NCBI RefSeq assembly: GCF_012911935.1
Contig: NZ_JAAXLA010000001.1
Location: 164,754 to 228,753, forward strand
Direction of reading: 5' to 3'
From: Pseudonocardia acidicola
Lineage (GTDB): Bacteria > Actinomycetota > Actinomycetes > Mycobacteriales > Pseudonocardiaceae
Length of the DNA: 64,000 bases
Shown here: positions 18,230 through 26,193 of the stretch, piece after piece
How the letters are laid out: the number at the start of each line of letters is the position of its first letter
How positions within the stretch are numbered: position 1 is the stretch's first letter
The notes under the pieces: model-generated
The model's database searches: none
The model's input: only the letters and a program-made list of their open reading frames with translations
What the model was told of the DNA's origin: nothing
Program-made: the position numbers and the translations under genes

Positions 18230-20535
18230 CCTCTCGCAAGACTCGGGAGACCCGGCGCCGAGAACAGACCCAGCAGCGTCAGACTGCGATCCGAATGACG
18301 CTCAACTCCTCAATCGCCGATCTCGACGAGCGAGCACTCGACGAGGTCTTGGCCGCCGCACGAGCCACCGGCGGAATCGGGCTACGCGAGCTCGCTGACC
18401 ACCTGCAAGCCCACCCGGACGCCCTGCTGACAGGCTCAACTGACGGTCCCAAGGTGCTGTTGCGGCTGCTTGGTCTGCTCGCCGTCGCCGGTTACCCAGT
18501 CGTGCTGCCCTGCTGCACCAGCTGCGGCAAGCAGACCGCGAACCTGCCGCGGATCGCCAGCAACGGCCGAGTCTGTCAAGCCTGCGGAGCCAAGAGCTAC
18601 TTCGGCGACTGCGCGCGCTGCGGGCGGACAAACACTCGTATTGCCGCCCGCCGACCTGAAGGCCGGATCTGCTACTCCTGCTACCGCACGGATCGGATCG
18701 AGCCCTGCGCCCGATGCGGCCGCGACCAGCACGCCGTCGCCCGCCTCGACAACGGCGGCGCCATCTGTTCGCGCTGTTGGACCCCGCCCCAGCAGCCCTG
18801 CGCTGGTTGCGGACGCGTCGGCCGAGTCGTCTTCGTCAGCGACGACGGGCCCCTCTGCGTCAACTGCTACCGCCGGCACCATCGGCCCCGCGCGCTCTGC
18901 GGACGCTGCAACCGGGTCCGGATCGTCTCCCGCCGCGGCAAGAACGGCGCACCCGACCTTTGCGAAAGCTGCAATCCCGCCACCAGGGCCACCGCCACCT
19001 GCAGCCAGTGCGGCCGCGACCGACCGGGACACCGCGACGACCACGGCGAGTGGATCTGCAAAAACTGCACGCCCCGCATCCCACGGACATGCGCGCGCTG
19101 CCTCCGCTCCCGCCCCGTCAACGCGCTCCTCCCGCTCGGGCCAGTCTGCAGCACTTGCTACTGCGCGCTGCACGACCATCCCGCTCCCTGCGCAGGCTGC
19201 CGCGAGGTTCGCGTGCTCATCGGCCACGACGACCGCGGCTCCATCTGCGGGCCCTGCGCAGGCAGCGACCTCGACCCACGCTGCCGCACCTGCTACCGCC
19301 CGGGCCGCCACCACACCGGCGACAAGTGCGCCCGATGCGTGCTCACCGACCGCGTCGACGAGCTACTTACCAGCCCCGACGGCACCCTCAACACACAGCT
19401 CGCCCCCGTCCGCGAGCTCCTCCTCGCCGCCGAGCACCCCAACGGACAGATCGCATGGCTCGCCCGCAGTGGCAGCGCGCGACTACTGCGGGAGCTCGCG
19501 AGCCGCGAGGAGGCGGTCACCCACGACTACCTCGACACATTGCCCCAGACCCGGGCGGAAATGTTCCTGCGCCAACTGCTCGTCGAAGCAGGCGTCCTGC
19601 CCGCCCGCAACGACGACCTCGAACGCATCCCGCCCTGGCTCGACACCTTGCTCGTCGACCAACCGGACCACCACGTCCGTCTGATCCAGCCGTTCGCCCA
19701 CTGGTTCGTGCTACGCCGCGCCCGCCGCATCGCGGCCCGACGCCGCTACCAAGCTCAGGCGGGCCACCACATCCGCATGAAGATCCGCGTCGCCCTCGAG
19801 TTCCTCACCTGGCTCGACACCCTGCAACTCGACCTCGCAGCGACCGACCAAGCGGCCGTCGATCGCTGGCTCGCTGAAGGCACCACCCGCTTCCGCGAAG
19901 TCCGCTACTTCCTGGCCTGGGCTCGATCACACCGCCTGGTCAAGGACCTCCGCGTCCCAACCCAAGCGCGGTCCCAGCCCGCAGAGATGCTCGACGAACA
20001 GGACCGCTGGCGGCTGCTCGAACGCAGCCTCCACGACACAACGGCTCCACTGGACACCCGCGCCGCGGCAGCCCTGATCCTGCTCTACGGGCTCCCCCTC
20101 ATCCGCGTCCGTAGTCTCACCACAGATCACCTTGAGCAGCAGGACGACGGACCCGCCTACCTCATCGTCGGCGCCCACCGCCTGCTTCTACCGCCCAAGC
20201 TGGCTCAGATGCTCAGTGACCTCGCCGAAGCTGGGCGCGGGCGTTCCCGCTACTCACCTAGTCCGGGCGCGCGGCGATGGCTCTTCACCGGCCTGGTCCC
20301 CGGCCGACCTCTAAGCGCCGAGGGCCTTGGAGCCAAACTCGCCGGCTTCGGGTTGCACGCCCGGCCAGCCCGCAACGCAGCCCTGATAGCTCTTGCCGCT
20401 CAGCTCCCGCCTGCCGTCTTGGCCGATCTGATCGGCCTGCACCACGTCACCGCCACCCGCTGGTCCCAGCTCGCTGCCCGCGACTGGCACGCCTTCGTCG
20501 CCGCCCGACCGGGGCATACCGCAGGCACCGAATAG
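18226..20535 (+). CDS. Multi-zinc-knuckle protein fused to an inactive tyrosine-recombinase-like domain
   Basis: A 769-aa protein. Residues 1-90 hold a basic N-terminus and a small helical domain. Residues 97-371 contain eighteen CxxC motifs (CTSCGK, CQACG, CARCGR, CAGCGR and so on), enough for about nine zinc ribbons. Residues 440-580 resemble a recombinase core-binding domain. Residues 590-760 resemble the catalytic domain (YGLPLIRVRSLTTDHL, GLHARPARNAAL, LIGLHHVTATRWSQLA), but the usual catalytic tyrosine position reads Trp/none, so it should not cleave DNA. GTG 18226 overlaps the Xre stop. Likely a DNA-binding partner of the upstream recombinase. Confidence 0.78.
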   Translation: MTSRKTRETRRREQTQQRQTAIRMTLNSSIADLDERALDEVLAAARATGGIGLRELADHLQAHPDALLTGSTDGPKVLLRLLGLLAVAGYPVVLPCCTSCGKQTANLPRIASNGRVCQACGAKSYFGDCARCGRTNTRIAARRPEGRICYSCYRTDRIEPCARCGRDQHAVARLDNGGAICSRCWTPPQQPCAGCGRVGRVVFVSDDGPLCVNCYRRHHRPRALCGRCNRVRIVSRRGKNGAPDLCESCNPATRATATCSQCGRDRPGHRDDHGEWICKNCTPRIPRTCARCLRSRPVNALLPLGPVCSTCYCALHDHPAPCAGCREVRVLIGHDDRGSICGPCAGSDLDPRCRTCYRPGRHHTGDKCARCVLTDRVDELLTSPDGTLNTQLAPVRELLLAAEHPNGQIAWLARSGSARLLRELASREEAVTHDYLDTLPQTRAEMFLRQLLVEAGVLPARNDDLERIPPWLDTLLVDQPDHHVRLIQPFAHWFVLRRARRIAARRRYQAQAGHHIRMKIRVALEFLTWLDTLQLDLAATDQAAVDRWLAEGTTRFREVRYFLAWARSHRLVKDLRVPTQARSQPAEMLDEQDRWRLLERSLHDTTAPLDTRAAAALILLYGLPLIRVRSLTTDHLEQQDDGPAYLIVGAHRLLLPPKLAQMLSDLAEAGRGRSRYSPSPGARRWLFTGLVPGRPLSAEGLGAKLAGFGLHARPARNAALIALAAQLPPAVLADLIGLHHVTATRWSQLAARDWHAFVAARPGHTAGTE

Positions 20536-20563
20536 GGCCCCTGCACCAGCACGACGACGCGTC

Positions 20564-20594
20564 GGCGCGGGGCGGGCATTGCTCGCCCCGCGCC
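20564..20594. terminator. Hairpin terminator at the end of the recombinase operon
   Basis: An 11-bp perfect stem (GGCGCGGGGCG with its complement) and a 9-base loop lie between the zinc-knuckle gene and the convergent HD-domain gene. Confidence 0.75.
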
Positions 20595-20634
20595 TCGCGC
20601 GCCGGTGCCCCCGCGTTGTGGAGCCATGACGCAG

Positions 20635-21291
20635 TCAGGGGGTGCGGGTCCAGCCGCGTTGTTCCGCCTCGGTGACGATCGTTCTCAGCGCCGTGCCGAG
20701 GGTGGCCGAGGCCTCGCCGATCGCCGACGTCCGGTGCAGCACCTCCGCGGCGGTGGCGCCGTAGGTGCGCCAGGTGCCACCCGCCGCCATCCAGTTGAGC
20801 AGCACCGGCTGCAGCCGGTCGAGGGCCTTGGCGAACATCGCCTCCGGTGTCGCCCGCGCCTCGAACTCGTCCCACAGCGCCCGTAGCCGGGTGCCCTGGT
20901 CGGTGGGCAGCAGCGCGAACAGCCGGTCCGCGGCGGCCTGCTCGCGGGCCTCCTGGCCGGCCCGCGCGGCGGCGTCGTACAGCGGGGTGTCACCCGCGTA
21001 GACCTCGACGAGGTCGTGCACGAGGACCAGTTGCACGGTGTGCCCGACGTCGATCGGCCGGTCGGCGTACTCGGCCAGCAACGGCACCATCATCGCCAGG
21101 TGCCAGGAGTGCTCGGCGTCGTTCTCCCGGCGGTCGGCCGCGGCGAGCGGGGAGGCCCGCAGCACGGTCTTGAGCCGGTCGATCTCCACGATGAAGGTGA
21201 GCTGTTCCCGCAGGCGGGAGTCGAGTCCGGCGGGCAGCGGGCTGTCGTCCACGAGCAGGACGGGGGCGTCGGCGGGAAGTGGGTCGATCAC
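20635..21291 (-). CDS. HD-domain hydrolase (YfbR/HDDC2-like nucleotidase)
   Basis: A 218-aa HD-superfamily metal phosphohydrolase. It carries the metal-binding signature in order: ENDAEHSWHLAM (His pair, near 63-72), then LVLVHDLVEVYAGDT (HD, near 95-110). Related proteins remove phosphate from 5'-deoxynucleoside monophosphates. The start is uncertain: GTG 21291 is chosen because upstream codons are Arg/Pro-rich shadow sequence. It is convergent with the recombinase operon and looks like the edge of the resident genome. Confidence 0.8.
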   Translation of the reverse strand: MIDPLPADAPVLLVDDSPLPAGLDSRLREQLTFIVEIDRLKTVLRASPLAAADRRENDAEHSWHLAMMVPLLAEYADRPIDVGHTVQLVLVHDLVEVYAGDTPLYDAAARAGQEAREQAAADRLFALLPTDQGTRLRALWDEFEARATPEAMFAKALDRLQPVLLNWMAAGGTWRTYGATAAEVLHRTSAIGEASATLGTALRTIVTEAEQRGWTRTP

Positions 21292-21467
21292 CAGGGCACC
21301 GTCGCACGCCCCGGGCACGGCATGCGCACCGGTGTGACGAGGGCGGCCGCCGGTGCCGGACTCGCTCCGGCGACGGGCGGGCCGGTTCAGGTCGCCGAGC
21401 GCTCGGCCACCTGATCCTGGTGCGACGGGTTCGGGGCGCGCAGCAGCCGACGCCACTGCTCGGGGGT

Positions 21468-21557
21468 TCAGTGCGCCGCTGCGGCGGGGGCCACGAACTC
21501 CTCCAGCAGGCCGACGAATCGCGCCGGATCGCCGTGGAACCGGCGTATCTCGCGGGT
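21468..21557 (-). pseudogene. Possible C-terminal remnant of an alpha/beta hydrolase
   Basis: The minus strand reads RRFHGDPARFVGLLEEFVA followed by a few residues and a stop at 21468, which resembles the last helix of alpha/beta hydrolases (H.EDPERFV..L..FL). No upstream part of such a gene is present. The rest of the 314-base gap (21292-21605) between the HD gene and the Nudix gene shows nothing else. Confidence 0.3.
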
Positions 21558-21605
21558 CGGGCAGGCCCCGGTGGGCGGCGCAGGGGGGACGCATAGAGTC
21601 GGTCG

Positions 21606-22094
21606 GTGCCCGCTCCCACATCCGACCCGGCGCCCGATCCGACCGGTCGGTTCCGGCTGGTGCCCGCGGCGTACGTCCTGCTGCGCCGGGGTGACGAGGT
21701 GCTGCTGCAGCTGCGGCGGAACACCGGGTTCATGGACGGCCACTGGGCCACCGCGGCCGCGGGCCACGTGGAGGCCGACGAGTCCGTCCTCGCCGCGGCG
21801 TGCCGGGAGGCCGCCGAGGAGATCGGTGTCACGATCGACGCGGCCGACCTCGCCCCGTTGACCGGGATGCACCGCACCCGGGGCAACCACCGGTCCGTCG
21901 ACGAGCGGGTGGACTTCTTCTTCGAGTGCCGGCGCTGGACCGGGGAACCCCGGCTGGTCGAGCCGGAGAAGGCGGCCGACCTGCGCTGGTTCGCCCTCGA
22001 CGCTCTGCCCGACCCGGTGGTTCCGCACGAGCGCTACGTGTTCGACCGGCTCCGCGACGGCGATCTGCCCCCGGTGGTCACGTTCGGTTTCTGA
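21606..22094 (+). CDS. Nudix hydrolase
   Basis: A 162-aa Nudix protein with the full Nudix box GHVEADESVLAAACREAAEE (Gx5Ex7REUxEExGU), which binds the divalent metal that cleaves nucleoside diphosphate-X substrates. RLVPAAYVLLRR is the first strand; the C-terminal half has RWFALDALPDPVVPHE. The substrate cannot be told from sequence. GTG 21606 is the only good start. It stands alone, divergent from the HD gene. Confidence 0.9.
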   Translation: MPAPTSDPAPDPTGRFRLVPAAYVLLRRGDEVLLQLRRNTGFMDGHWATAAAGHVEADESVLAAACREAAEEIGVTIDAADLAPLTGMHRTRGNHRSVDERVDFFFECRRWTGEPRLVEPEKAADLRWFALDALPDPVVPHERYVFDRLRDGDLPPVVTFGF

Positions 22095-22155
22095 CCCTGC
22101 ACGACCGGTCAGGTCGGGTGCCCGCGAACGGGTGGGCGGACAGTACGGTAGTTGA

Positions 22156-23139
22156 ATGAGCAACACAGCGACCGACAGCGCGCTGCGGGTCTGCGCCGGC
22201 ACCGCCACGGCGGGTCCGGTGCGCGAGCTGCTGCCGGCCCGGACTGTGCAGCTCGGGGCGAGCACCGAGGTGCGCAGGCTGCTGCCCAGCCTCGACCGGC
22301 GCATGGTCGGCGCGTGGTGCTTCGTCGACCACTACGGTCCCGACGACATCGCCGACGAGCCCGGGATGCAGGTCGCCCCGCACCCGCACGTCGGGCTGCA
22401 GACCGTGAGCTGGCTGCTCGACGGGGAGGTGCACCACCGCGACAGCCTGGGCGGCGACGTGCTCGTCCGCCCCGGGGAGCTCGCGCTGATGACGGCGGGG
22501 GCGGGCATCGCGCACTCCGAGCAGTCACCGGACCCGCACGCGCCGGTGCTGCACGGCGCCCAGCTGTGGATCGCACTGCCCGACGCCGACCGGGTGACGG
22601 CGCCGCGTTTCGAGCACCACCTCGACCTGCCGGTGGTCACCGACCGCGGCCTGCGCGCGACCGTCCTGCTCGGCGAGCTGGGCGGGGCGTTCTCCCCGGG
22701 CCGGCTCTACAGCCCGCTGGTCGGCGTCGACATCGCGCTGGACGCGGGCAGTGACGTGCGGATCCCGCTGGAGCCCGACTTCGAGCACGCGGTGCTGACC
22801 GTCTCCGGCGCGCCGGACATCGACGGCGAACTCGACCCCGGGACGTTCTGCTACCTGGGCTGCGGGCGCTCGGAGCTGCGGCTGCGCGCCGGTACCGACA
22901 GCCGGATGCTGCTGCTCGGCGGGGTGCCGTTCGCCGAGGAGATCGTGATGTGGTGGAACTTCGTCGGGAGCAGCGGCGAGGAGGTCGCCGCGGCGCGGGC
23001 CGACTGGCAGGCCGAGCTGGCGGGCAGCGGCGGGAACCGCTTCGGCGCGGTGTGCGGCTACGACGGCCCGGCGCTGGCCGCCCCGGAACTGCCGGCGACG
23101 CCGTTGCGCCCGCGCGGGCGGACGGCCCGCAACGCGTAG
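22156..23139 (+). CDS. Pirin family protein
   Basis: A 327-aa bicupin. The N-terminal cupin has the metal ligands of pirins: HPHVGLQTVSWLLDGE (two His), then VHHRDSLG and AHSEQS. Pirins act as redox-linked regulators or quercetin dioxygenases; which applies here is unknown. The last ten codons (RGRTARNA) are odd: their DNA is the reverse of a methyltransferase 3' end, 37 of 39 bases identical to 24247-24285. The natural C-terminus may therefore have been replaced. A second, shorter pirin gene lies at 35734. Confidence 0.92.
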   Translation: MSNTATDSALRVCAGTATAGPVRELLPARTVQLGASTEVRRLLPSLDRRMVGAWCFVDHYGPDDIADEPGMQVAPHPHVGLQTVSWLLDGEVHHRDSLGGDVLVRPGELALMTAGAGIAHSEQSPDPHAPVLHGAQLWIALPDADRVTAPRFEHHLDLPVVTDRGLRATVLLGELGGAFSPGRLYSPLVGVDIALDAGSDVRIPLEPDFEHAVLTVSGAPDIDGELDPGTFCYLGCGRSELRLRAGTDSRMLLLGGVPFAEEIVMWWNFVGSSGEEVAAARADWQAELAGSGGNRFGAVCGYDGPALAAPELPATPLRPRGRTARNA

Positions 23140-23153
23140 CGGTTGAGGCCGAA
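23115..23153. repeat. 39-bp direct repeat, copy 1 (at the pirin 3' end)
   Basis: Matches 24247-24285 at 37 of 39 bases. Read on the minus strand it encodes LNRYALRAVRP, nearly the same as the C-terminus of the methyltransferase copy (LNRYAFRAVRP). Confidence 0.8.
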
Positions 23154-23813
23154 CCACCACGGGCGCCCGAGCATGGGGCGCTGACCGGTCACCGCCACCA
23201 CAACCGGCAGCGGAAGCGTCCGCCGTGACCGCGGAGTAGCGGCGGTGTCGTCCAGCCGGCGCAACTGCGGCGAACGGCGTCGAGGGCATGGCGGGATGGC
23301 GCAATCACCGGGCGCGGCCACCCGACCGCTCGGCGCGATCGCCTCGACGGCCGTCGGCGGGAGGTATCCCGGCGACGACTCTGAGACGAGTTCGCTCCCC
23401 GGCACAGAACGGCACTCTCATGACCCCGATGCAGCCTGTCCGCGACCTGGCCGACCTGACCCGCGAGGTCGCGGGCGCGGTGTGGTGGCTCGTCCTCGAC
23501 GCCGCCACCGACCCGCTCCTGACTCGCGTTCGATCGGCGCCGGTTCGTCCATCGAACGATCGTCGGGGCCGTGGACAGGCCGGCCACGCGCCGCTCCGGG
23601 GATCTGCGGACCGGCGAGTGGCTGGTTGATCTCCTCAGACGGGCGCACGGCGCCCGCTGAGGCCTGGGGGCCGGTCGGCGGATGGGCGCTCCGCCATGTG
23701 GCACCGAATGATAACTGTTCGGTAACGAACTGGCGCAGGACCTAACGACTGCGTCGGCAACCCCCGAGCAGCGACTCACCCGGCGAACACGTGTTCACAG
23801 AACGGATGAGCCG
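23154..23813. other. 660 bases without a convincing gene
   Basis: The only coding hint is a 69-codon ORF from ATG 23420 (MTPMQPVRDLADLTREVAGA...) with no clear binding site, no recognised family and a low-complexity C-terminus. A palindrome at 23785-23796 is listed separately. Otherwise I see nothing. Confidence 0.4.
23785..23796. promoter_or_regulatory. Palindrome GAACACGTGTTC, LexA-box-like
   Basis: A perfect 12-bp palindrome 18 bases before the small membrane gene. It has the CGAAC-N4-GTTC core of a LexA box (9 of 12 fixed positions overall) but lacks the outer bases on one side. Confidence 0.35.
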
Positions 23814-24065
23814 ATGACTGCTCCCTCGGTTGGCATGTATGGACTCATCGTGGCGGCGCTGGTCGCGCTCGTCGCGCTGGGGACGCTGCTCGCGTTCGTG
23901 GCGGGCGGCCGTGGCCGAGCCGACCGGCGCGCGCCGAGCGCGGGACGCCGCTCCCGGCCCGGGGTCTCTCGGTCGCTGCGCGGCAGCGCGAACACGCCTC
24001 GGCCGCGCCAGACCCCCCATTCCGAACCCGAGCACCACCGGCCGGGGTCTCCACACTCGGCCTGA
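23814..24065 (+). CDS. Small single-pass membrane protein (83 aa)
   Basis: An 83-aa ORF. Residues 9-30 form one strongly hydrophobic helix (YGLIVAALVALVALGTLLAF), followed by a basic Arg/Ser/Pro-rich tail. That is the shape of small single-helix membrane regulators. No family is recognised. The ribosome-binding site is weak. It is listed because the helix is clean and a LexA-like palindrome sits upstream; it could be a chance ORF. Confidence 0.4.
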   Translation: MTAPSVGMYGLIVAALVALVALGTLLAFVAGGRGRADRRAPSAGRRSRPGVSRSLRGSANTPRPRQTPHSEPEHHRPGSPHSA

Positions 24066-24243
24066 GGGTGAGCGGCGCTTGCCCGAGCCGGGCGCCGTCG
24101 GCTGGCCGGAACGGCCCCACCGATCACGCGAGCAGGTGCTGGCCGGCCGCGGCGAGCGCGAGCGGCCCGAGGGCCCGGTGGCGCCGTCGAGGGCTGGCTT
24201 CCCGCCTGCCGGGAGTCGAGCTGTCAACGGTCGCCGGCAGGCA

Positions 24244-25023
24244 CTACGGGCGGACGGCCCGGAACGCGTAGCGGTTGAGGCTGAAGAAGTAGTCGTCGCG
24301 GTCGCGTACGTCGGCGAGCCAGGCGTCGGCGTCGGCGCGGGTCAGCCCGTCCCGGCCGGGGACGAAGGCGGCGATCATCTCGGCGATGCCGGCGCTGTAG
24401 GTGTCCCGGGCGTAGGCCGTGTTGAGCAGCGGTACCACGTCGACCCGGACCGCGTCGAAGCCCGCGGCCCGCAGCGCAGGGCCGAGGGTGCGCGGCAGCC
24501 GCGGGTCGACCAGGTGCGCCTCCCACGCGGTGAGTACCCGGGCGTGCCGCTCCCGGTCGCGCACCTGCCAGACCACCGAGTCCCAGTCGGTGTCGAGCAG
24601 CAGCACCCGGCCGCCGGGACGCAGTACCCGGTGGATCTCGGCGAGTGCGGCCGGGATGTCGGCCACGTACTCCAGCACCTGGGTGGACACCACCACGTCG
24701 AACGGCCCGTCGGGCAGCGAGCCGGGCCCGTCGACGCCGCCGTCGGTGACGGTCACGCCCGGCCGGTCCGCGCAGCGCTGCCGGGCCATCGCGGCCATCG
24801 CCGGGCTGGGGTCCACGCCGTGCGCCAGCCCGTCCGGACCCACCCGATCAGCGATCGCCGCCAGCAACTGGCCCGGGCCGGTGCCGACGTCGAGCACCCG
24901 CTCGCCGGGCGCGAGGTCGAGCGCCGCGAGCGTGTGCTCGCGCTGACCGACGATGTCGGGAGTCGTGTACGTGCGCGCGATGCGCCGCGCGCTGGCGTCG
25001 TCGAAGGGCAGCAGGGTGCTCAG
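24244..25023 (-). CDS. Class I SAM-dependent methyltransferase (UbiE/MenG-like)
   Basis: A 259-aa methyltransferase if it starts at CTG 25023, which overlaps the stop of the HTH gene as CTGA and follows GAGGCAGG. The first ordinary start (GTG 24897) lies at motif I itself and would remove the helix before it, so it cannot be right. Motifs: I, VLDVGTGPGQL; acidic loop HGVDPSPAMAAMARQR; motif post-II FDVVVSTQVLEYV; III, VLRPGGRVLLLDTDWDS. The C-terminus DYFFSLNRYAFRAVRP is typical of UbiE-like enzymes. The substrate is unknown. Confidence 0.85.
   Translation of the reverse strand: MSTLLPFDDASARRIARTYTTPDIVGQREHTLAALDLAPGERVLDVGTGPGQLLAAIADRVGPDGLAHGVDPSPAMAAMARQRCADRPGVTVTDGGVDGPGSLPDGPFDVVVSTQVLEYVADIPAALAEIHRVLRPGGRVLLLDTDWDSVVWQVRDRERHARVLTAWEAHLVDPRLPRTLGPALRAAGFDAVRVDVVPLLNTAYARDTYSAGIAEMIAAFVPGRDGLTRADADAWLADVRDRDDYFFSLNRYAFRAVRP
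24247..24285. repeat. 39-bp direct repeat, copy 2 (methyltransferase 3' end)
   Basis: The likely parent copy, inside an intact methyltransferase gene. See 23115-23153. Confidence 0.8.
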
Positions 25024-25232
25024 CCTGCCTCGTAGCGGGCGGCCCGGATCAGGTCCTCGACGGCGCCGCGCTGCACCCGGAACGAGCGCCCGAAGCGGAC
25101 GGCAGGGAGGTTCCCGGCGTGCACCAACCGGTAGACGGTCATCTTCGAGACGCGCATCCGCTCGGCCACCTCGGCCACGGTGAGGAACGGTGCCTCGATC
25201 ACGTCCGGGTGGTCCGGCACCCTTGGTCCCAT
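25020..25232 (-). CDS. Excisionase/MerR-type small HTH protein
   Basis: A 70-aa protein that is almost entirely one winged HTH of the excisionase family: FLTVAEVAERMRVSKMTVYR, then LVHAGNLPAVRFGRSFRVQ. Rv0500A-type proteins in actinobacteria look the same, and BldC is a relative. The start is ATG 25232 with GGAGA upstream. The stop overlaps the methyltransferase as CTGA. There is no integrase next to it, so it is more likely a regulator than a phage excisionase. Confidence 0.85.
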   Translation of the reverse strand: MGPRVPDHPDVIEAPFLTVAEVAERMRVSKMTVYRLVHAGNLPAVRFGRSFRVQRGAVEDLIRAARYEAG

Positions 25233-25475
25233 TCTCCAGCCTCTCCTGCGTCGAACCGGTCGTGCCCGATCGGGCCGTGCAACGGCCGTCTCACCGTTCC
25301 GGTGTGGCGACACTAACCGACAATGCGTCACCTTCCAGGTGCGAGCAGCGACCCGGACGGGTGGAATGCAGGATGGGTCAGCGCAACGTAGCAACGCTAC
25401 GTGCAGGCTACCTGCGCGTAGAGTAGTCGCGGGGGTTCCGATGGAGGGGCCCGAGGTGAGGGGAGAAACCCGACA

Positions 25476-26192
25476 GTGTCGTCACAAGGGTCATCGCAGG
25501 GGCCGCAGCGCAGCGCCGGATCCGAGTACCTGGCCCCCGGCCGTTTCGTGGACTCCGACTCGCCGGAGGTGCAGACGTTCGCCCGCCGCGTGGTGGGCGG
25601 CGAGACCGACCCGATCGCGATGGCCGTGCGGTTGTTCGAGGCCGTCCGCGACGAGATCTGGTACGACCCGTTCGGGCTCAGCACCGACCCGGCCGCCTAC
25701 CGGGCCAGCGCCGTCGCCACCTCGAGGAGCAACTGGTGCGTCCCCAAGGCGGTGCTGCTCACCGCGGCCGCCCGCGCCGTCGGGATCCCGGCCCGGCTCG
25801 GCTTCGCCGACGTGCGCAACCACCTCAACACGCAGCGGCTGCGGGAGCGGATGGGCGGGGCCGACCTGTTCGTCTACCACGGCTACACCGACATGCTGCT
25901 CGACGACCGCTGGGTCAAGGCGACGCCGGCGTTCAACGCCGAGCTCTGCGCCCGCTTCGGGGTCGACCCGATCGCGTTCGACGGGCGCAGCGACGCACTG
26001 ATGCACGAATACGCCGGGGGTGGTGAGAAGTACATGGAGTACGTCAACGACCGCGGCGTGCACACCGACCTGCCGCTGGACGAGATCTTCGCGACGTTCC
26101 GCGAGTACTACGGCGAGGCGATGTTCGGCGCCGACCGCCGCGAGCCGGCCCCGACCGACACCGACGCGTTCACCGCGCCCACCCGGATCTAG
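25476..26192 (+). CDS. Transglutaminase-like cysteine protein
   Basis: A 238-aa transglutaminase-fold protein with the catalytic triad elements Cys88 (SNWCVPKAVLL), His135 (FVYHGYTDM) and Asp near 143-144 (LLDDRWVKATP). Such bacterial proteins are usually cysteine proteases or amidases rather than cross-linking enzymes. No signal peptide, so it is cytoplasmic. GTG 25476 follows GGTGAGGGGAG. The next gene starts two bases after its stop, so they form an operon. Confidence 0.88.
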   Translation: MSSQGSSQGPQRSAGSEYLAPGRFVDSDSPEVQTFARRVVGGETDPIAMAVRLFEAVRDEIWYDPFGLSTDPAAYRASAVATSRSNWCVPKAVLLTAAARAVGIPARLGFADVRNHLNTQRLRERMGGADLFVYHGYTDMLLDDRWVKATPAFNAELCARFGVDPIAFDGRSDALMHEYAGGGEKYMEYVNDRGVHTDLPLDEIFATFREYYGEAMFGADRREPAPTDTDAFTAPTRI

Positions 26193-26193
26193 T

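Noticed and set aside
16719..20640. Terminal inverted repeats or a target duplication around the recombinase trio
   Set aside because: I compared the bases flanking both ends by eye and found no convincing match; the limits of the element remain unknown.
25020..25232. Phage excisionase next to an integration site
   Set aside because: No integrase, attachment site or phage gene is adjacent; the sequence fits the Rv0500A-type chromosomal regulators.
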